64,000 bases of DNA from Paenirhizobium selenitireducens ATCC BAA-1503 (GTDB lineage: Bacteria > Pseudomonadota > Alphaproteobacteria > Rhizobiales > Rhizobiaceae), in contig NZ_KI912495.1 of the NCBI RefSeq assembly GCF_000518785.1, positions 150,257 through 214,256 on the forward strand. Direction: 5' to 3'. The notes below the pieces were generated by a model, which was given only the letters and a program-made list of their open reading frames with translations, made no database searches and was not told the DNA's origin. A program made the translations under genes and the position numbers. Of this stretch, positions 37,800 through 46,486 are shown piece after piece; the first letter of the stretch is position 1; the number at the start of each line of letters is the position of its first letter.

Positions 37800-37820
37800 G
37801 TTGCAATAGTCGATATCAAC
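37800..37820. promoter_or_regulatory. Candidate LysR binding site between the binding-protein and regulator genes
   Basis: GTTG and CAAC arms separated by 13 bases, in the AT-rich part of the divergent intergenic region and 38 bases before the LysR start. LysR-type sites are often interrupted dyads with this spacing (T-N11-A variants). Confidence 0.35.
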
Positions 37821-37858
37821 GTGATTTATTGTGAGGCGCCTTTCATCGGGACGACCCC

Positions 37859-38815
37859 ATGGCCAACAAACGGCTTGAACGCTTCGCCCACAATCTCGAC
37901 TGGAATCTGCTGCGAACCTTCGCCGTCGTCGTCGAGGAAGGATCGATCACGGCCGCCGCCTCCCGTCTGCTGTTGCAGCAGCCGGCCGTCTCCATGGCAT
38001 TGAAACGGCTCGAGGAAACGACCGGTCACCGGCTGATCGACCGCCGCCCCGGCCGCTTCGAGATGACGGAGGCCGGCGAGCGGCTGTATCGCCAGGCGCG
38101 CGACATCTTCGCCGCCGTCGTTCGCCTGCCGGATACGCTGGAAGGCGCCGGCGCCGATATCACCGGCCATGTCTCGGTCCATGCCGTCTCCCACGTCCAT
38201 CACCCCGGCTGGGACGAGCGGACCGCGCGCTTCTTCGCCGCCCACCCGAAGGTCACCATGAACGTGACGATCGAGACCACGGCGGACGTCATCAGTTCGG
38301 TAGAGCGCGGCATTGCCAGCATCGGCATCTGCGACGGCATCATTCCCGATCATCTGGCCAAGGTCCCCTACAAGCTGGAGCGCTATGCCCTCTATTGCGG
38401 TGCCGGCCACCGGCTGTTCGGTGTGGAGGGCGCATCGCTCAACGACCTGCGCGGTGATCCCTATGTCGCGTTTACCGCCGACGTGCTCGGCGGCCAGCAC
38501 ATGAATGCGGTGACAGCCGTGCGGGCCGTCGGTTCGTTCGGGCAGGAGGTGCGCGCCGTGTCCAGTCATGTCGAGGAGGTGATCCGCATGGTCGCCGCCA
38601 ATATCGGCATCGGCATGCTGCCCAATCATCTGGTGCGGCCCTGGGTCGAAGCCGGCCGGCTCTGGCAATTACCGCCTTACGGCAGCCTGCCGGTCAGCGA
38701 GGTCTTCCTGATCAGCAATCCCAACGCCATGCTCAATCCGGCCGAGCAGGCCTTTGTGGCGGTGATGGAAGGGCTCGAGCTGTTCGAGGATGAAACCGTA
38801 GATCAATTTGGTTGA
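37859..38815 (+). CDS. LysR-family transcriptional regulator
   Basis: 318 residues. The winged helix-turn-helix spans about residues 15-72 (LRTFAVVVEEGSITAAASRL and LQQPAVSMALKRLEE), followed by the effector-binding domain beginning near residue 100 (ITGHVSVHAVSHVHHP). It is divergent from the amino-acid-binding protein and lies upstream of an FAD oxidoreductase, which together suggests control of uptake and oxidation of an amino acid or amine. The effector is not evident. The stop lies in a small palindrome. Confidence 0.88.
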   Translation: MANKRLERFAHNLDWNLLRTFAVVVEEGSITAAASRLLLQQPAVSMALKRLEETTGHRLIDRRPGRFEMTEAGERLYRQARDIFAAVVRLPDTLEGAGADITGHVSVHAVSHVHHPGWDERTARFFAAHPKVTMNVTIETTADVISSVERGIASIGICDGIIPDHLAKVPYKLERYALYCGAGHRLFGVEGASLNDLRGDPYVAFTADVLGGQHMNAVTAVRAVGSFGQEVRAVSSHVEEVIRMVAANIGIGMLPNHLVRPWVEAGRLWQLPPYGSLPVSEVFLISNPNAMLNPAEQAFVAVMEGLELFEDETVDQFG

Positions 38816-38816
38816 T
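38802..38816. promoter_or_regulatory. Small palindrome before the FAD oxidoreductase
   Basis: ATCAA and TTGAT arms around TTTGG overlap the LysR stop codon, about 80 bases before the oxidoreductase start. It could be a second site of the LysR protein; the evidence is symmetry only. Confidence 0.25.
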
Positions 38817-38894
38817 GCTTGCTTTTGTAACTATAAATTTGAATGTGGGTGTCCTCCCCGGCTAGCATGCGACCTTCATTCGGGAAAACCACGC

Positions 38895-40016
38895 ATGCAG
38901 ACCTATGACATCGCCATTCTCGGCGGCGGCATCGCCGGCCTCTCGCTCGCCTATTTCCTTGGCGCCAGCCGTTCGGTCGTGGTGCTCGAGCGCGAAGAGA
39001 GCCTCGGCTACCATTCGACCGGCCGCTCGGCAGCGGAATTCGTGCTGCGCTACAACAGCCCCGAAGTCTGCACGCTCGCCGCCATCAGCCGCGATTTCTT
39101 CGACCATCCGCCGCAGGGCTTCGCCGACGTGCCCCTGCTCGTGCCGCGGGGCGGTGTGATGATCGCCAATGCGGAAAAGCTGGAACGGTTCGAGGCCCAT
39201 TTCACCGTCGAACGGACGAAGGCCGACAATCTCACACGCCTGTCGATCGAAGAAGCCCTCGCCATGGTGCCGATCCTCGACCCTACCTATGTCGCCGGCG
39301 TCTATCACGACCCGGAATTCTGGGACATCGAGGTCGAGAGCTTGCTGCAAGGCTATGTGAAGGGCGCCCGCCGCGCCGGCGTCGAGATCCGTCAGAACGC
39401 CGGCGTGATGTCCGCCCACGACGATGGCCGCCAATGGGTTCTGGACACCGAGGGAGGGACAATCGCCGCGCGGATTGTGGTGAATGCCACCGGCGGCTGG
39501 GCCGATCCGACGGCGGAACTCTTCGGCGTCGCGCCGATCGGGATCGTGCCGCATCGCCGAACCGCGATCCTCGTGGACCTGCCGGACGGCGTCGACGCCC
39601 GTACCATGCCGGAAATCAACGAACTGGACGACGAGTTCTATATCAAGCCCGATGCCGGCCGCCTGCTCGTCTCGCCCGCCGACGAAACCCCTTGTGAGCC
39701 GGGCGATGTGCAGCCGGAAGAGATCGACGTCGCCTGGGCGGCGCATCATCTGGAAACCGCAACCACCATGGACGTCCGCCGCATCGCCAAGAGTTGGGCC
39801 GGCATGCGCAGCTTCGCGCCCGACCGCCTGCCGGTGATCGGGCCGGACGTCGACAATCCGCGCTTCTTCTGGCTGGCCGGGCAGGGCGGCTACGGCATCC
39901 TCAGTTCACCGGCGCTTGGCGCGCTCGCCGCCAGCCTGCTGACCGGAAGCGCTTCTCCGGAGAGCTTCGCCCGCATAGGCCTCGCGCCGGCGGCCTTTTC
40001 GCCGCAACGTTTCTGA
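38895..40016 (+). CDS. FAD-dependent oxidoreductase, DAO family
   Basis: 373 residues from the ATG at 38895; the open frame upstream has no family sequence. The FAD-binding start is TYDIAILGGGIAGLSLAYFLG (GxGxxG) followed by VVLEREESLGYHSTGRSA, and the end carries FFWLAGQGGYGILSSPALG, both typical of D-amino acid dehydrogenase / glycine oxidase-like enzymes. The substrate is probably an amino acid or amine; context with a LysR regulator and an amino-acid-binding protein supports this. No electron-transfer partner is encoded beside it. Confidence 0.88.
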   Translation: MQTYDIAILGGGIAGLSLAYFLGASRSVVVLEREESLGYHSTGRSAAEFVLRYNSPEVCTLAAISRDFFDHPPQGFADVPLLVPRGGVMIANAEKLERFEAHFTVERTKADNLTRLSIEEALAMVPILDPTYVAGVYHDPEFWDIEVESLLQGYVKGARRAGVEIRQNAGVMSAHDDGRQWVLDTEGGTIAARIVVNATGGWADPTAELFGVAPIGIVPHRRTAILVDLPDGVDARTMPEINELDDEFYIKPDAGRLLVSPADETPCEPGDVQPEEIDVAWAAHHLETATTMDVRRIAKSWAGMRSFAPDRLPVIGPDVDNPRFFWLAGQGGYGILSSPALGALAASLLTGSASPESFARIGLAPAAFSPQRF

Positions 40017-40081
40017 GCCTTCTGTCGCTTTCCTCGGCCCGGCGGCTTTTCCGTTCCGTCGCCGGGTGCTAACAGCACCTG

Positions 40082-40996
40082 ATGCCCGCCTGGATCCTCA
40101 TCACCTTCGCCAGCGCATTCCTGCAGAATCTGCGCTCCGTCCTGCAAAAGCACCTGAAAGGCCGAATGGGCACGACGGGCGCGACCTTTGTGCGCTTCGG
40201 CTACGGGGTGCCCTTTGCGCTGACCTATCTGGCCGTGCTGCACTATGGCCTTGGCCGACCGCTGCCGGTGCCGGACGGCGCCTTCGCCTTCTGGGCGGTG
40301 ATCGGCGCCTTTGCCCAGATTGCCGCCACCTTCTTGCTGGTCCATCTCTTTTCGTTCCGCAATTTCGCGGTCGGCACCGCCTATTCGCGCACCGAACCGG
40401 CCCAGGCCGCCCTGATCGCGCTGGTCCTGTTCGGCGAGACGATCACCGTGCCGACGCTGATGGCTATTCTGGTCTCGGTGCTCGGCGTGATGCTGATCTC
40501 GGTGGCGCGCACGGCGCTGACCCTGCCGTCGCTGTTTACCTCGGTCTTCAGCCGCACCGCGCTGATTGGCCTGCTGTCCGGCCTGTTCTTCGGCGTATCG
40601 GGCATTGCTTATCGCTCCGCGTCGCTTGCGTTGCAGCCGAGTCTGCCCGCACCCGACAGCGTCATGCAGGCGAGCTACACGCTGGTCGTCGTCATCCTCG
40701 TGCAGACCTTCGCCATGCTCTTCTGGATGCTGTGGCGTGATCGCGCCGAGCTTCGTCGGGTCGGTGCCGCCTGGAAGATCGGCATTCTCGTCGGCTTCGT
40801 CGGCGCGACCGCCTCCTTCGGCTGGTTCACGGCCATGACCCTGCAGCAGGTGGCCGTCGTCAAGGCGCTGGCCCAGGTCGAGATGCTCTTCACCTTCGCC
40901 TCCTCGGTCTTCTTCTTCAAGGAGAAGATCAACCGGCTGGAGGTCGCCGGCTGCGTTCTGATCGTCGCCGGGGTCCTATTGCTGCTCGTCGTCTGA
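40082..40996 (+). CDS. EamA/DMT-family transporter
   Basis: 304 residues with about ten hydrophobic helices in two EamA repeats (start PAWILITFASAFLQNLRSVLQK; second half from about residue 155, LIGLLSGLFFGVSGIAYRSA). The family exports metabolites or amino acids, and the substrate here is unknown. The C-terminal helices (LEVAGCVLIVAGVLLLLVV) are typical. It starts 65 bases after the FAD oxidoreductase on the same strand; no terminator between them, so they may be co-transcribed. Confidence 0.85.
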   Translation: MPAWILITFASAFLQNLRSVLQKHLKGRMGTTGATFVRFGYGVPFALTYLAVLHYGLGRPLPVPDGAFAFWAVIGAFAQIAATFLLVHLFSFRNFAVGTAYSRTEPAQAALIALVLFGETITVPTLMAILVSVLGVMLISVARTALTLPSLFTSVFSRTALIGLLSGLFFGVSGIAYRSASLALQPSLPAPDSVMQASYTLVVVILVQTFAMLFWMLWRDRAELRRVGAAWKIGILVGFVGATASFGWFTAMTLQQVAVVKALAQVEMLFTFASSVFFFKEKINRLEVAGCVLIVAGVLLLLVV

Positions 40997-41089
40997 GCGC
41001 TGGCCCGATTTCGGCCTGCCCGCACCGATTGCGGGCGCCGGAACGACTCACTATCATTTCTTCCTCGACAGGCGGGAGGCTTGAGCCAG

Positions 41090-41623
41090 ATGACGGAAGC
41101 GCTGTTTTGCGAATGGTTCGACACGCCGGTCGGCGACCTGGTCGCCGTCGCCGATGATACGCATCTGCGGGTTCTGGGCTTCGAGGATGACGGATCGCCG
41201 GCCGACAGGCTCGAGCGGCAGCGCCGTCGTCTCGGCTGCGATGTCATCGCCGCGGGCAATGCGATCACCACGGCCATGGGCCGGGAACTCAAGGCCTATT
41301 TCGCCGGTGAACTCTTCGACTTCACCCTGCCGCTTTCGCCGGCCGGCAGCGAATTCGAGCAGAAGGTCTGGGCGGAGCTGTTGAAGGTGCCGCTCGGCGA
41401 AACCTGTTCCTATGGCGATATCGCCAGGAATGTCGGGGGCATGGAAACCGTGCGCGCGGTCGGCAAGGCCAACGGCGCCAATCCGATCGCCATCGTCATT
41501 CCATGCCACCGCTGCATCGGTTCCGACGGCTCGCTCACCGGCTATGGCGGTGGGCTGTGGCGCAAGAAATTTCTCCTGCGCCACGAAGGCGAGATGCGGC
41601 CGGTGGGGCTGTTTGCCCTCTGA
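41090..41623 (+). CDS. Methylated-DNA--protein-cysteine S-methyltransferase (Ogt-type)
   Basis: 177 residues from the ATG at 41090, with GGGAGG ten bases upstream; a TTG three codons earlier is too close to that site. The active site reads IPCHRCIGSDGSLTGYGGGLWRK, with the acceptor cysteine in PCHR. Residue following HR is cysteine where most homologues have valine. The helix-turn-helix DNA-binding part is GETCSYGDIARNVGGMETVRAVGKANGANP. It repairs O6-alkylguanine by suicide transfer. It converges with argB, 30 bases between stops. Confidence 0.93.
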   Translation: MTEALFCEWFDTPVGDLVAVADDTHLRVLGFEDDGSPADRLERQRRRLGCDVIAAGNAITTAMGRELKAYFAGELFDFTLPLSPAGSEFEQKVWAELLKVPLGETCSYGDIARNVGGMETVRAVGKANGANPIAIVIPCHRCIGSDGSLTGYGGGLWRKKFLLRHEGEMRPVGLFAL

Positions 41624-41653
41624 CCGATTGGGATCGGACCGGCAAATCCTCGA

Positions 41654-42541
41654 TCAGGGAACGATCAGCGTGCCGGCACCGTGCTCGGTGAAGATTTCCA
41701 GGAGCACCGAATGCGCCGTCTTGCCGTTGAGGATGACGACGCCCTGAACGCCGGCGCTGATCGCGTCGATGCAGGTCTCGACCTTGGGGATCATGCCGCC
41801 GGAGATCGTGCCGTCCTTGATCAGCGCGCGGGCCTCGGAAACCGAGAGTTCCTTGATCAGCTCGCCGTTCTTGTTCAGCACGCCCGGAACGTCGGTGAGG
41901 AACAGCAGGCGGGTCGCCCGCAGCGCCCCGGCGATGGCGCCGGCAAAGGTGTCGGCGTTGATGTTGTAGGTATGGCCGTCGCGGCCCGGGGCAACCGGTG
42001 CGATGACCGGGATCATCTCGGACTTGGCCAGCAGGTCGAGCAGCGTGCGGTCGACTTCGACCACTTCGCCGACGAAGCCGAGGTCGAGGACGCGCTCGAT
42101 GTTGGAGTCAGGATCGACGATGGTCTTCTTGGCCTTTTCGGCGAAGACCATGTTGCCGTCCTTGCCGCAAAGGCCGATCGCCCATTCGCCCGTCTGGTTG
42201 ATGAGGGCGACGATCTCCTTGTTGATCGAGCCGGCCAGCACCATTTCGACGATCTCGACGGTCTTCTGGTCGGTAACGCGCAGGCCGCCCTCGAACTTCG
42301 ATTCGATGCCCATCCTGGTCAGCATGGCGCCGATCTGCGGGCCGCCGCCGTGGACGACGATCGGGTTGACGCCCGACTGCTTCAAGAGCGCGATGTCAGC
42401 GGCAAAGGCCTTGCCGAGGTCGGCATTGCCCATGGCGTGACCGCCATATTTCACCACGATCGTCTTGTTCTCGTAGCGCTGCATGAAGGGCAGGGCCTGA
42501 GCAAGGAGCCGCGCCTGGGTTTCGCTTTCGGATGCCGTCAT
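41654..42541 (-). CDS. argB: Acetylglutamate kinase
   Basis: 295 residues, amino-acid kinase family. It shows the nucleotide-binding start [14 protein letters not shown], the substrate segment [17 protein letters not shown] and the later [28 protein letters not shown]. The longer N-terminal helix ([20 protein letters not shown]) is typical of arginine-sensitive, hexameric enzymes. It phosphorylates N-acetylglutamate in arginine synthesis. It stands next to the ECF sigma operon, divergent, with about 180 bases between the starts. Confidence 0.97.
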   Translation of the reverse strand: MTASESETQARLLAQALPFMQRYENKTIVVKYGGHAMGNADLGKAFAADIALLKQSGVNPIVVHGGGPQIGAMLTRMGIESKFEGGLRVTDQKTVEIVEMVLAGSINKEIVALINQTGEWAIGLCGKDGNMVFAEKAKKTIVDPDSNIERVLDLGFVGEVVEVDRTLLDLLAKSEMIPVIAPVAPGRDGHTYNINADTFAGAIAGALRATRLLFLTDVPGVLNKNGELIKELSVSEARALIKDGTISGGMIPKVETCIDAISAGVQGVVILNGKTAHSVLLEIFTEHGAGTLIVP

Positions 42542-42593
42542 CGGATGCCCTCGTGATTGGTTCGCGGCCTTTTAGCGCAAGATCGCCCGCGAT

Positions 42594-42621
42594 GGAATAA
42601 TCCGGGAAAAGATATGCGTCG
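42594..42621 (+). promoter_or_regulatory. Candidate ECF-type promoter for the sigma factor operon
   Basis: GGAATA, 17 bases, CGTCG. It has the same geometry as the element in front of the fasciclin gene (44063-44090), consistent with autoregulation by the sigma factor it precedes. It starts 126 bases before the gene. Confidence 0.4.
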
Positions 42622-42719
42622 TCGATGATCCGGCGATGACCGGATGGCGTAGACGCCTGTAGGACATGAAAAAATTGCGCCCGGGGGAGGGCCGTCTGGA
42701 GGAGAGGGCCTGAAAGCCG

Positions 42720-43280
42720 ATGCCTAGCGACGAAATCGCCGTGCTGCTGAGCCGGGTGGCCCTCAAGGACCGCTCAGCGTTTTCTGTGCTCTATAGCCGT
42801 TCCTCGCCGAAACTTTTTGCCATCTGCCTTCGTATATTGCGAGACAGGGCCGATGCCGAGGAGGCGTTGCAGGATGTCTTCATGAAGATCTGGCAGCGTG
42901 CTGAAAGCTTCGCCTCGTCGGGAAATGGTGCCATGGGATGGCTCGCTGCGATCACCCGCTATCATTGCATCGACCGTCTGAGGTCAAGACGCCCGCCGGC
43001 GCAAGAATTGGAGACGGTCATCGACCTCGCCGACAGCGCGGCCGACCCGGAGCAGAGCGCGGTGTTGCGCTCGGAAGGAAAGCGGATTGACACCTGTCTG
43101 CAAGCGTTGGATCCTGACCGGGCGCGCGCCGTGAGGCATGCCTATGTGGAGGGACTGTCCTATCAGGAACTGGCCGATCGGTTCGCGGTGCCGCTGAACA
43201 CGATGCGCACATGGCTGCGTCGCAGCCTGCTGAAATTGAGAGAGTGCATGGATGACGACGCCAGACCAGAGCAAGGGTGA
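42720..43280 (+). CDS. ECF sigma factor, SigK-like
   Basis: 186 residues with sigma-70 region 2 (LYSRSSPKLFAICLRILRDRADAEEALQDVFMKIW; the DAEE/LQDVF core binds RNA polymerase and the -10 box) and region 4 (YVEGLSYQELADRFAVPLNTMRTWLRRSLLKLRECM). The last 29 bases overlap the start of the anti-sigma gene, so the two are translationally coupled. The sigma / anti-sigma / fasciclin order is that of the SigK-RskA-MPT70/83 system of mycobacteria, which suggests the sigma factor drives the downstream fasciclin gene. ATG at 42720 has only a weak ribosome-binding site. Confidence 0.92.
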   Translation: MPSDEIAVLLSRVALKDRSAFSVLYSRSSPKLFAICLRILRDRADAEEALQDVFMKIWQRAESFASSGNGAMGWLAAITRYHCIDRLRSRRPPAQELETVIDLADSAADPEQSAVLRSEGKRIDTCLQALDPDRARAVRHAYVEGLSYQELADRFAVPLNTMRTWLRRSLLKLRECMDDDARPEQG

Positions 43281-43974
43281 CCGCTCCCGCGACGAAGTGC
43301 TCGCCGGAGAATACGTGCTCGGCGTGCTCGGCGTCGAGGATCGCATGCAGGTCGAGGAACGGCTGCGGCATGACCGCAGCTTCGCCGTGATCGTTCGGCG
43401 CTGGGAGGACAATCTCTCGCAGTTCAACGAGGATTATGGCGTCGAACTGCCGCCCGAGGCACTCTTCGCCAGGATCGAGAGCAAGATCTACGCCCAGCCA
43501 CAGCGAGACGCGTGGGGGGCTGCATTCGGCGGTCTGTGGAACTCGCTCGCCCTGTGGCGCGGCCTGGCCTTTGCCGGCGCGGCCGTTGCAGCGGTCGTCG
43601 CCGGAACCGAGGCGGGGCTCTGGGACCGCTCGGCAGGCGGCCAGCCGCTGGTGGCGGAACTTGCCGGCAAGGACAGTGTCATCAGCCTCGTCGCGCGCTA
43701 CGACAGCGGTTCCGGCAAGTTGCAGGTGACGCCCGTGGCGACCGGCGCGCAGCAGCAGAAATCGCTGGAACTCTGGCTGATCGAGGGCGAGGCGGCGCCG
43801 CGTTCGCTCGGCGTACTGCCGCAGACCGGCGAAGGCGAGATCATCGTGCCCGACACACTGCGGGAGCACTTTGCCGAGGGTGTCATCCTCGCCGTCAGCC
43901 TTGAACCCTTCGGCGGCTCCCCCACCGGCCAGGCCACCGGTCCGGTCATCGCGCTCGGCCCGGCCCATCTGTGA
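43252..43974 (+). CDS. Anti-sigma factor, RskA-like
   Basis: 240 residues. The cytoplasmic N-terminal part (about residues 1-95) begins MTTPDQSKGDRSRDEVLAGEYVLGVLG, the sigma-binding anti-sigma K type. One membrane segment follows near residues 103-122 (GLAFAGAAVAAVVAGTEAGL), then a periplasmic part of about 115 residues of the RskA C-terminal family (LELWLIEGEAAPRSLGVLPQTGEG). It is expected to hold the ECF sigma factor inactive until proteolysis. No zinc HxxxCxxC motif, so it is not a zinc anti-sigma factor. It overlaps the sigma gene by 29 bases. Confidence 0.9.
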   Translation: MTTPDQSKGDRSRDEVLAGEYVLGVLGVEDRMQVEERLRHDRSFAVIVRRWEDNLSQFNEDYGVELPPEALFARIESKIYAQPQRDAWGAAFGGLWNSLALWRGLAFAGAAVAAVVAGTEAGLWDRSAGGQPLVAELAGKDSVISLVARYDSGSGKLQVTPVATGAQQQKSLELWLIEGEAAPRSLGVLPQTGEGEIIVPDTLREHFAEGVILAVSLEPFGGSPTGQATGPVIALGPAHL

Positions 43975-44062
43975 CAGGCGCGCCATCTCGGCGCGTCGTT
44001 CTCAATAAAAATACAGAAATATCAAAATCATAGAGAAAAATTTCGGTTTTTTGCCCGACGCC

Positions 44063-44090
44063 TGAAACTTCCTCGCCCGAGCTCTCGTCC
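44063..44090 (+). promoter_or_regulatory. Candidate ECF-type promoter for the fasciclin gene
   Basis: TGAAAC, 17 bases, CGTCC, in an otherwise AT-rich region downstream of the anti-sigma gene. It matches the spacing and -10 CGTC of the element before the sigma gene and gives a leader of about 95 bases. Confidence 0.5.
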
Positions 44091-44187
44091 TCTGTAGTGT
44101 TCCCGACAAACGGGATCGAAACAACCGCCCGGATGGCAATCCTGCCGCCGAGGACGGATCGAGAACACCAGGACAGAGGAAACCGAA

Positions 44188-44745
44188 ATGTTCAAGACCA
44201 CCCTTCGCCCGCTCACCCTTGCCGTCGTCCTTGCAGCCGGCACCGTTGCCGCCCATGCCGAAAACCCGATGGTCGGTGGCGCCGCCATGTTCGAAGACAA
44301 GAACATCGTTGAAAATGCCGTCAACTCGAAGGATCACACGACGCTGGTCGCCGCGGTCAAGGCTGCCGGCCTCGTCGAGACCCTGTCGGGCAAGGGCCCG
44401 TTCACGGTCTTCGCGCCCGTCAATGCCGCCTTCGACGCGCTGCCGGCCGGCACGGTCGACACCCTGCTGAAGCCCGAGAACAAGGATCAGCTGACCAAGG
44501 TTCTGACCTGCCATGTCGTGGCGGCTGACGCCATGTCGTCTGCCATCGGCAAGATGATCGCCGACGACGGCGGCACCCATCCGGTCAAGACGGTCGGCGG
44601 CTGCATGCTGCAGGCCAAGATGGATGGCGACAAGATCACGCTCACCGACGAGAACGGCGGCGTGGCCACCGTGACCATCGCCGACGTCAAGCAGTCGAAC
44701 GGCGTGATCCACGTGATCGACAAGGTCCTGCTGCCGAAGGCCTGA
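44188..44745 (+). CDS. Secreted fasciclin-domain protein
   Basis: 185 residues: signal peptide (LTLAVVLAAGTVAAHA), then one FAS1 domain from about residue 38 (VENAVNSKDHTTLVAAVKAAGLV, KGPFTVFAPVNAAFDALP, VTIADVKQSNGVIHVIDKVLLP). FAS1 proteins mediate adhesion; rhizobial members such as Nex18/ExoR-region relatives have been tied to plant interaction. It is probably secreted to the periplasm or surface. The preceding candidate ECF promoter suggests the sigma factor encoded upstream controls it. AGAGGAAACC precedes the ATG. Confidence 0.92.
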   Translation: MFKTTLRPLTLAVVLAAGTVAAHAENPMVGGAAMFEDKNIVENAVNSKDHTTLVAAVKAAGLVETLSGKGPFTVFAPVNAAFDALPAGTVDTLLKPENKDQLTKVLTCHVVAADAMSSAIGKMIADDGGTHPVKTVGGCMLQAKMDGDKITLTDENGGVATVTIADVKQSNGVIHVIDKVLLPKA

Positions 44746-44756
44746 GCCGAACGTCT

Positions 44757-44775
44757 GCCCCGCCTCTGGCGGGGC
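44757..44775. terminator. Hairpin between fasciclin and engB stops
   Basis: An 8-bp stem GCCCCGCC / GGCGGGGC with a TCT loop, but no T-run on either strand. It probably ends transcription from one or both convergent genes only weakly. Confidence 0.4.
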
Positions 44776-44799
44776 AATGTCCAGGCCGGGCGTACTGCG

Positions 44800-45459
44800 T
44801 CAGGTTGCCTGGCCGATGGCCTCGAGGATTGCTCCGCGCAAATCGTCGAGGCCATTTCCTTTTTCGGAGGAGGTGGCGACGATGAAGGGATAGGCGGCCG
44901 GGCGCTTCTTGATCTTTTCCAGGGTTTCCGCGATCAGGCGCGGAACGCCGGCTTCCTTGATCTTGTCGGTCTTGGTCAGCACGATCTGGTAGGACACCGC
45001 CGCCTTGTCGAGCAGGTCGAGCACCTCGTCGTCGTTCTTCTTGATGCCGTGGCGGCTGTCGATCAGCACGTAGACACGCTTCAGCGTGGCGCGGCCGCGA
45101 AGATAGTCGAAGACCAGCTTGGTCCAGGCATCGACATGTTCCTTCGGCGCCTGGGCATAGCCGTAGCCGGGCATGTCGACCAGCGCCATCGGCGGCAGGT
45201 CGCCGGCCTCGCCCGAATAGCCTTCCGGAACGAAATAGTTGAGCTCCTGGGTCCGGCCCGGCGTGTTCGACGTGCGGGCGAGGGCCTTCTGGCCGACCAG
45301 CGCGTTGATCAGCGACGACTTGCCGACGTTGGAGCGACCGGCAAAGGCCACTTCGAGCGGACCTTCGGGGGGAAGGAACTGCATTGACGGCACGCCGCGG
45401 ATGAAGATCCACGGGCGGCCGAACAGAGGCTGATCTGTCTTCTGGTTGTTGTCTGTCAT
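44800..45459 (-). CDS. engB: Ribosome biogenesis GTP-binding protein YsxC/EngB
   Basis: 219 residues from the ATG at 45459 (AAAGGCGA upstream). G-domain motifs: [22 protein letters not shown] (Walker A), [15 protein letters not shown] (G3, DxPG), VLTKTDKIK (G4, TKxD) and [10 protein letters not shown] (G5). EngB is an essential GTPase in 50S subunit assembly. Open reading frame continues upstream without family sequence. It follows a DMT-transporter gene, itself downstream of yidC, on the same strand; a yidC-engB-argB neighbourhood is common in alphaproteobacteria. Confidence 0.96.
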   Translation of the reverse strand: MTDNNQKTDQPLFGRPWIFIRGVPSMQFLPPEGPLEVAFAGRSNVGKSSLINALVGQKALARTSNTPGRTQELNYFVPEGYSGEAGDLPPMALVDMPGYGYAQAPKEHVDAWTKLVFDYLRGRATLKRVYVLIDSRHGIKKNDDEVLDLLDKAAVSYQIVLTKTDKIKEAGVPRLIAETLEKIKKRPAAYPFIVATSSEKGNGLDDLRGAILEAIGQAT

Positions 45460-45508
45460 GGGATCGCCTTTCGCATGTCCTGTGAAATCCGGGTTTTGAC
45501 CGGTAAAG

Positions 45509-46450
45509 TCAAGACGCGGTGGGCACGCGCGGCCCCAGTTCGCGGCGCATATGGCCGATAAGGTAGGTGAACAGCGCGACAAGCACGATGCCCCCGCCGA
45601 TCATCGTTCGGAATGACGGCACCTCATCGTGCAGCAGAACCATCCACACGGGCGCAAGGATCATCTCCGCCGTGCCGAGAAGGGCCGCCAGCGCGGACGG
45701 GATCATGCGGGCGCCCGTCACATACATCGCCATGCCGAGCCCGAGGTTCAGCGCGCCGAAGGCGAACAGCAGCGCAAGATTCGGCAGGCTGACGGCAAAG
45801 CTCACGGTCTGGGTGGCGGCGATGGCCGCCGCGATGAAACAGCCGGTGCTGGCTGCGGGCGTCATGCGGATCTCCGGATGCCGCCGCGTCAGCACAGTCA
45901 TGCAGGCGAAGATCACCGGGATCGAGGCTGCGAGGGCAAGGCCGACCATCGATCCGCCTTCGCCGATCGATGCCGATACCATGATCGCAACACCGACGAT
46001 CACGGTGGCAATCGCTCCCCATGTCACCGCGGTAATGGCTTCGCCAAGCAGCACGCGGGCAAGCAGCGCGGCAAACAGCGGAATGGCCGCCATGAACAGC
46101 ACGACATTGGCGACGGGTGTCATGCTGACGGCGAGCACGAAGCAGGTCGATACGGCGGCAAAGCCGGCGGCGATCATGAGCCCGGGCCATCCCATCGCGC
46201 GGAACAGCCGGAGCGTCCCGGTCAATCTGTCGCGGATCAGCATGAAGCTCAGGAGGAACAGGCCGCCGAACAGGCAGCGCCAGAAGACGATGGCCCAGCC
46301 GTCGTCCATCCTGATGAAACGCTGGATCGCGCCGCCATAGCTCCAGGCGGTGGCGGAGCCAAGCACCAGGGCAATGCCGAGCCAGGGGCGGGCGGCGGAG
46401 ACGGGCGAGGAGTGTGCGGCGGTCATCGGAACTCGTTGGGTGGCGGTCAT
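45509..46450 (-). CDS. EamA/DMT-family transporter
   Basis: Up to 313 residues; an in-frame ATG eight codons in (46426) may be the true start because the T-run of the yidC terminator reaches the first ATG. Ten hydrophobic helices in two EamA halves ([40 protein letters not shown], then [20 protein letters not shown]). Substrate unknown. It lies between yidC and engB, so it is probably an insertion into the usual rhizobial yidC-engB order. No signal of horizontal transfer (composition matches neighbours). Confidence 0.82.
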   Translation of the reverse strand: MTATQRVPMTAAHSSPVSAARPWLGIALVLGSATAWSYGGAIQRFIRMDDGWAIVFWRCLFGGLFLLSFMLIRDRLTGTLRLFRAMGWPGLMIAAGFAAVSTCFVLAVSMTPVANVVLFMAAIPLFAALLARVLLGEAITAVTWGAIATVIVGVAIMVSASIGEGGSMVGLALAASIPVIFACMTVLTRRHPEIRMTPAASTGCFIAAAIAATQTVSFAVSLPNLALLFAFGALNLGLGMAMYVTGARMIPSALAALLGTAEMILAPVWMVLLHDEVPSFRTMIGGGIVLVALFTYLIGHMRRELGPRVPTAS

Positions 46451-46481
46451 AAAAGAAAGCCCCGGACTGGCCGGGGCTTTC
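46451..46481 (-). terminator. Rho-independent terminator of the rpmH-rnpA-yidC operon
   Basis: An 11-bp stem (GAAAGCCCCGG / CCGGGGCTTTC) with a 5-base loop begins six bases after the yidC stop on the minus strand and is followed by TTTT. The T-run touches the DMT gene's first ATG. Confidence 0.85.
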
Positions 46482-46486
46482 GGGGA

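Noticed and set aside
36082-37806. A 574-codon frame joining the HAD nucleotidase with sequence upstream
   Set aside because: Only the last 239 codons match a family; the upstream part is out-of-frame reading of the binding-protein gene.
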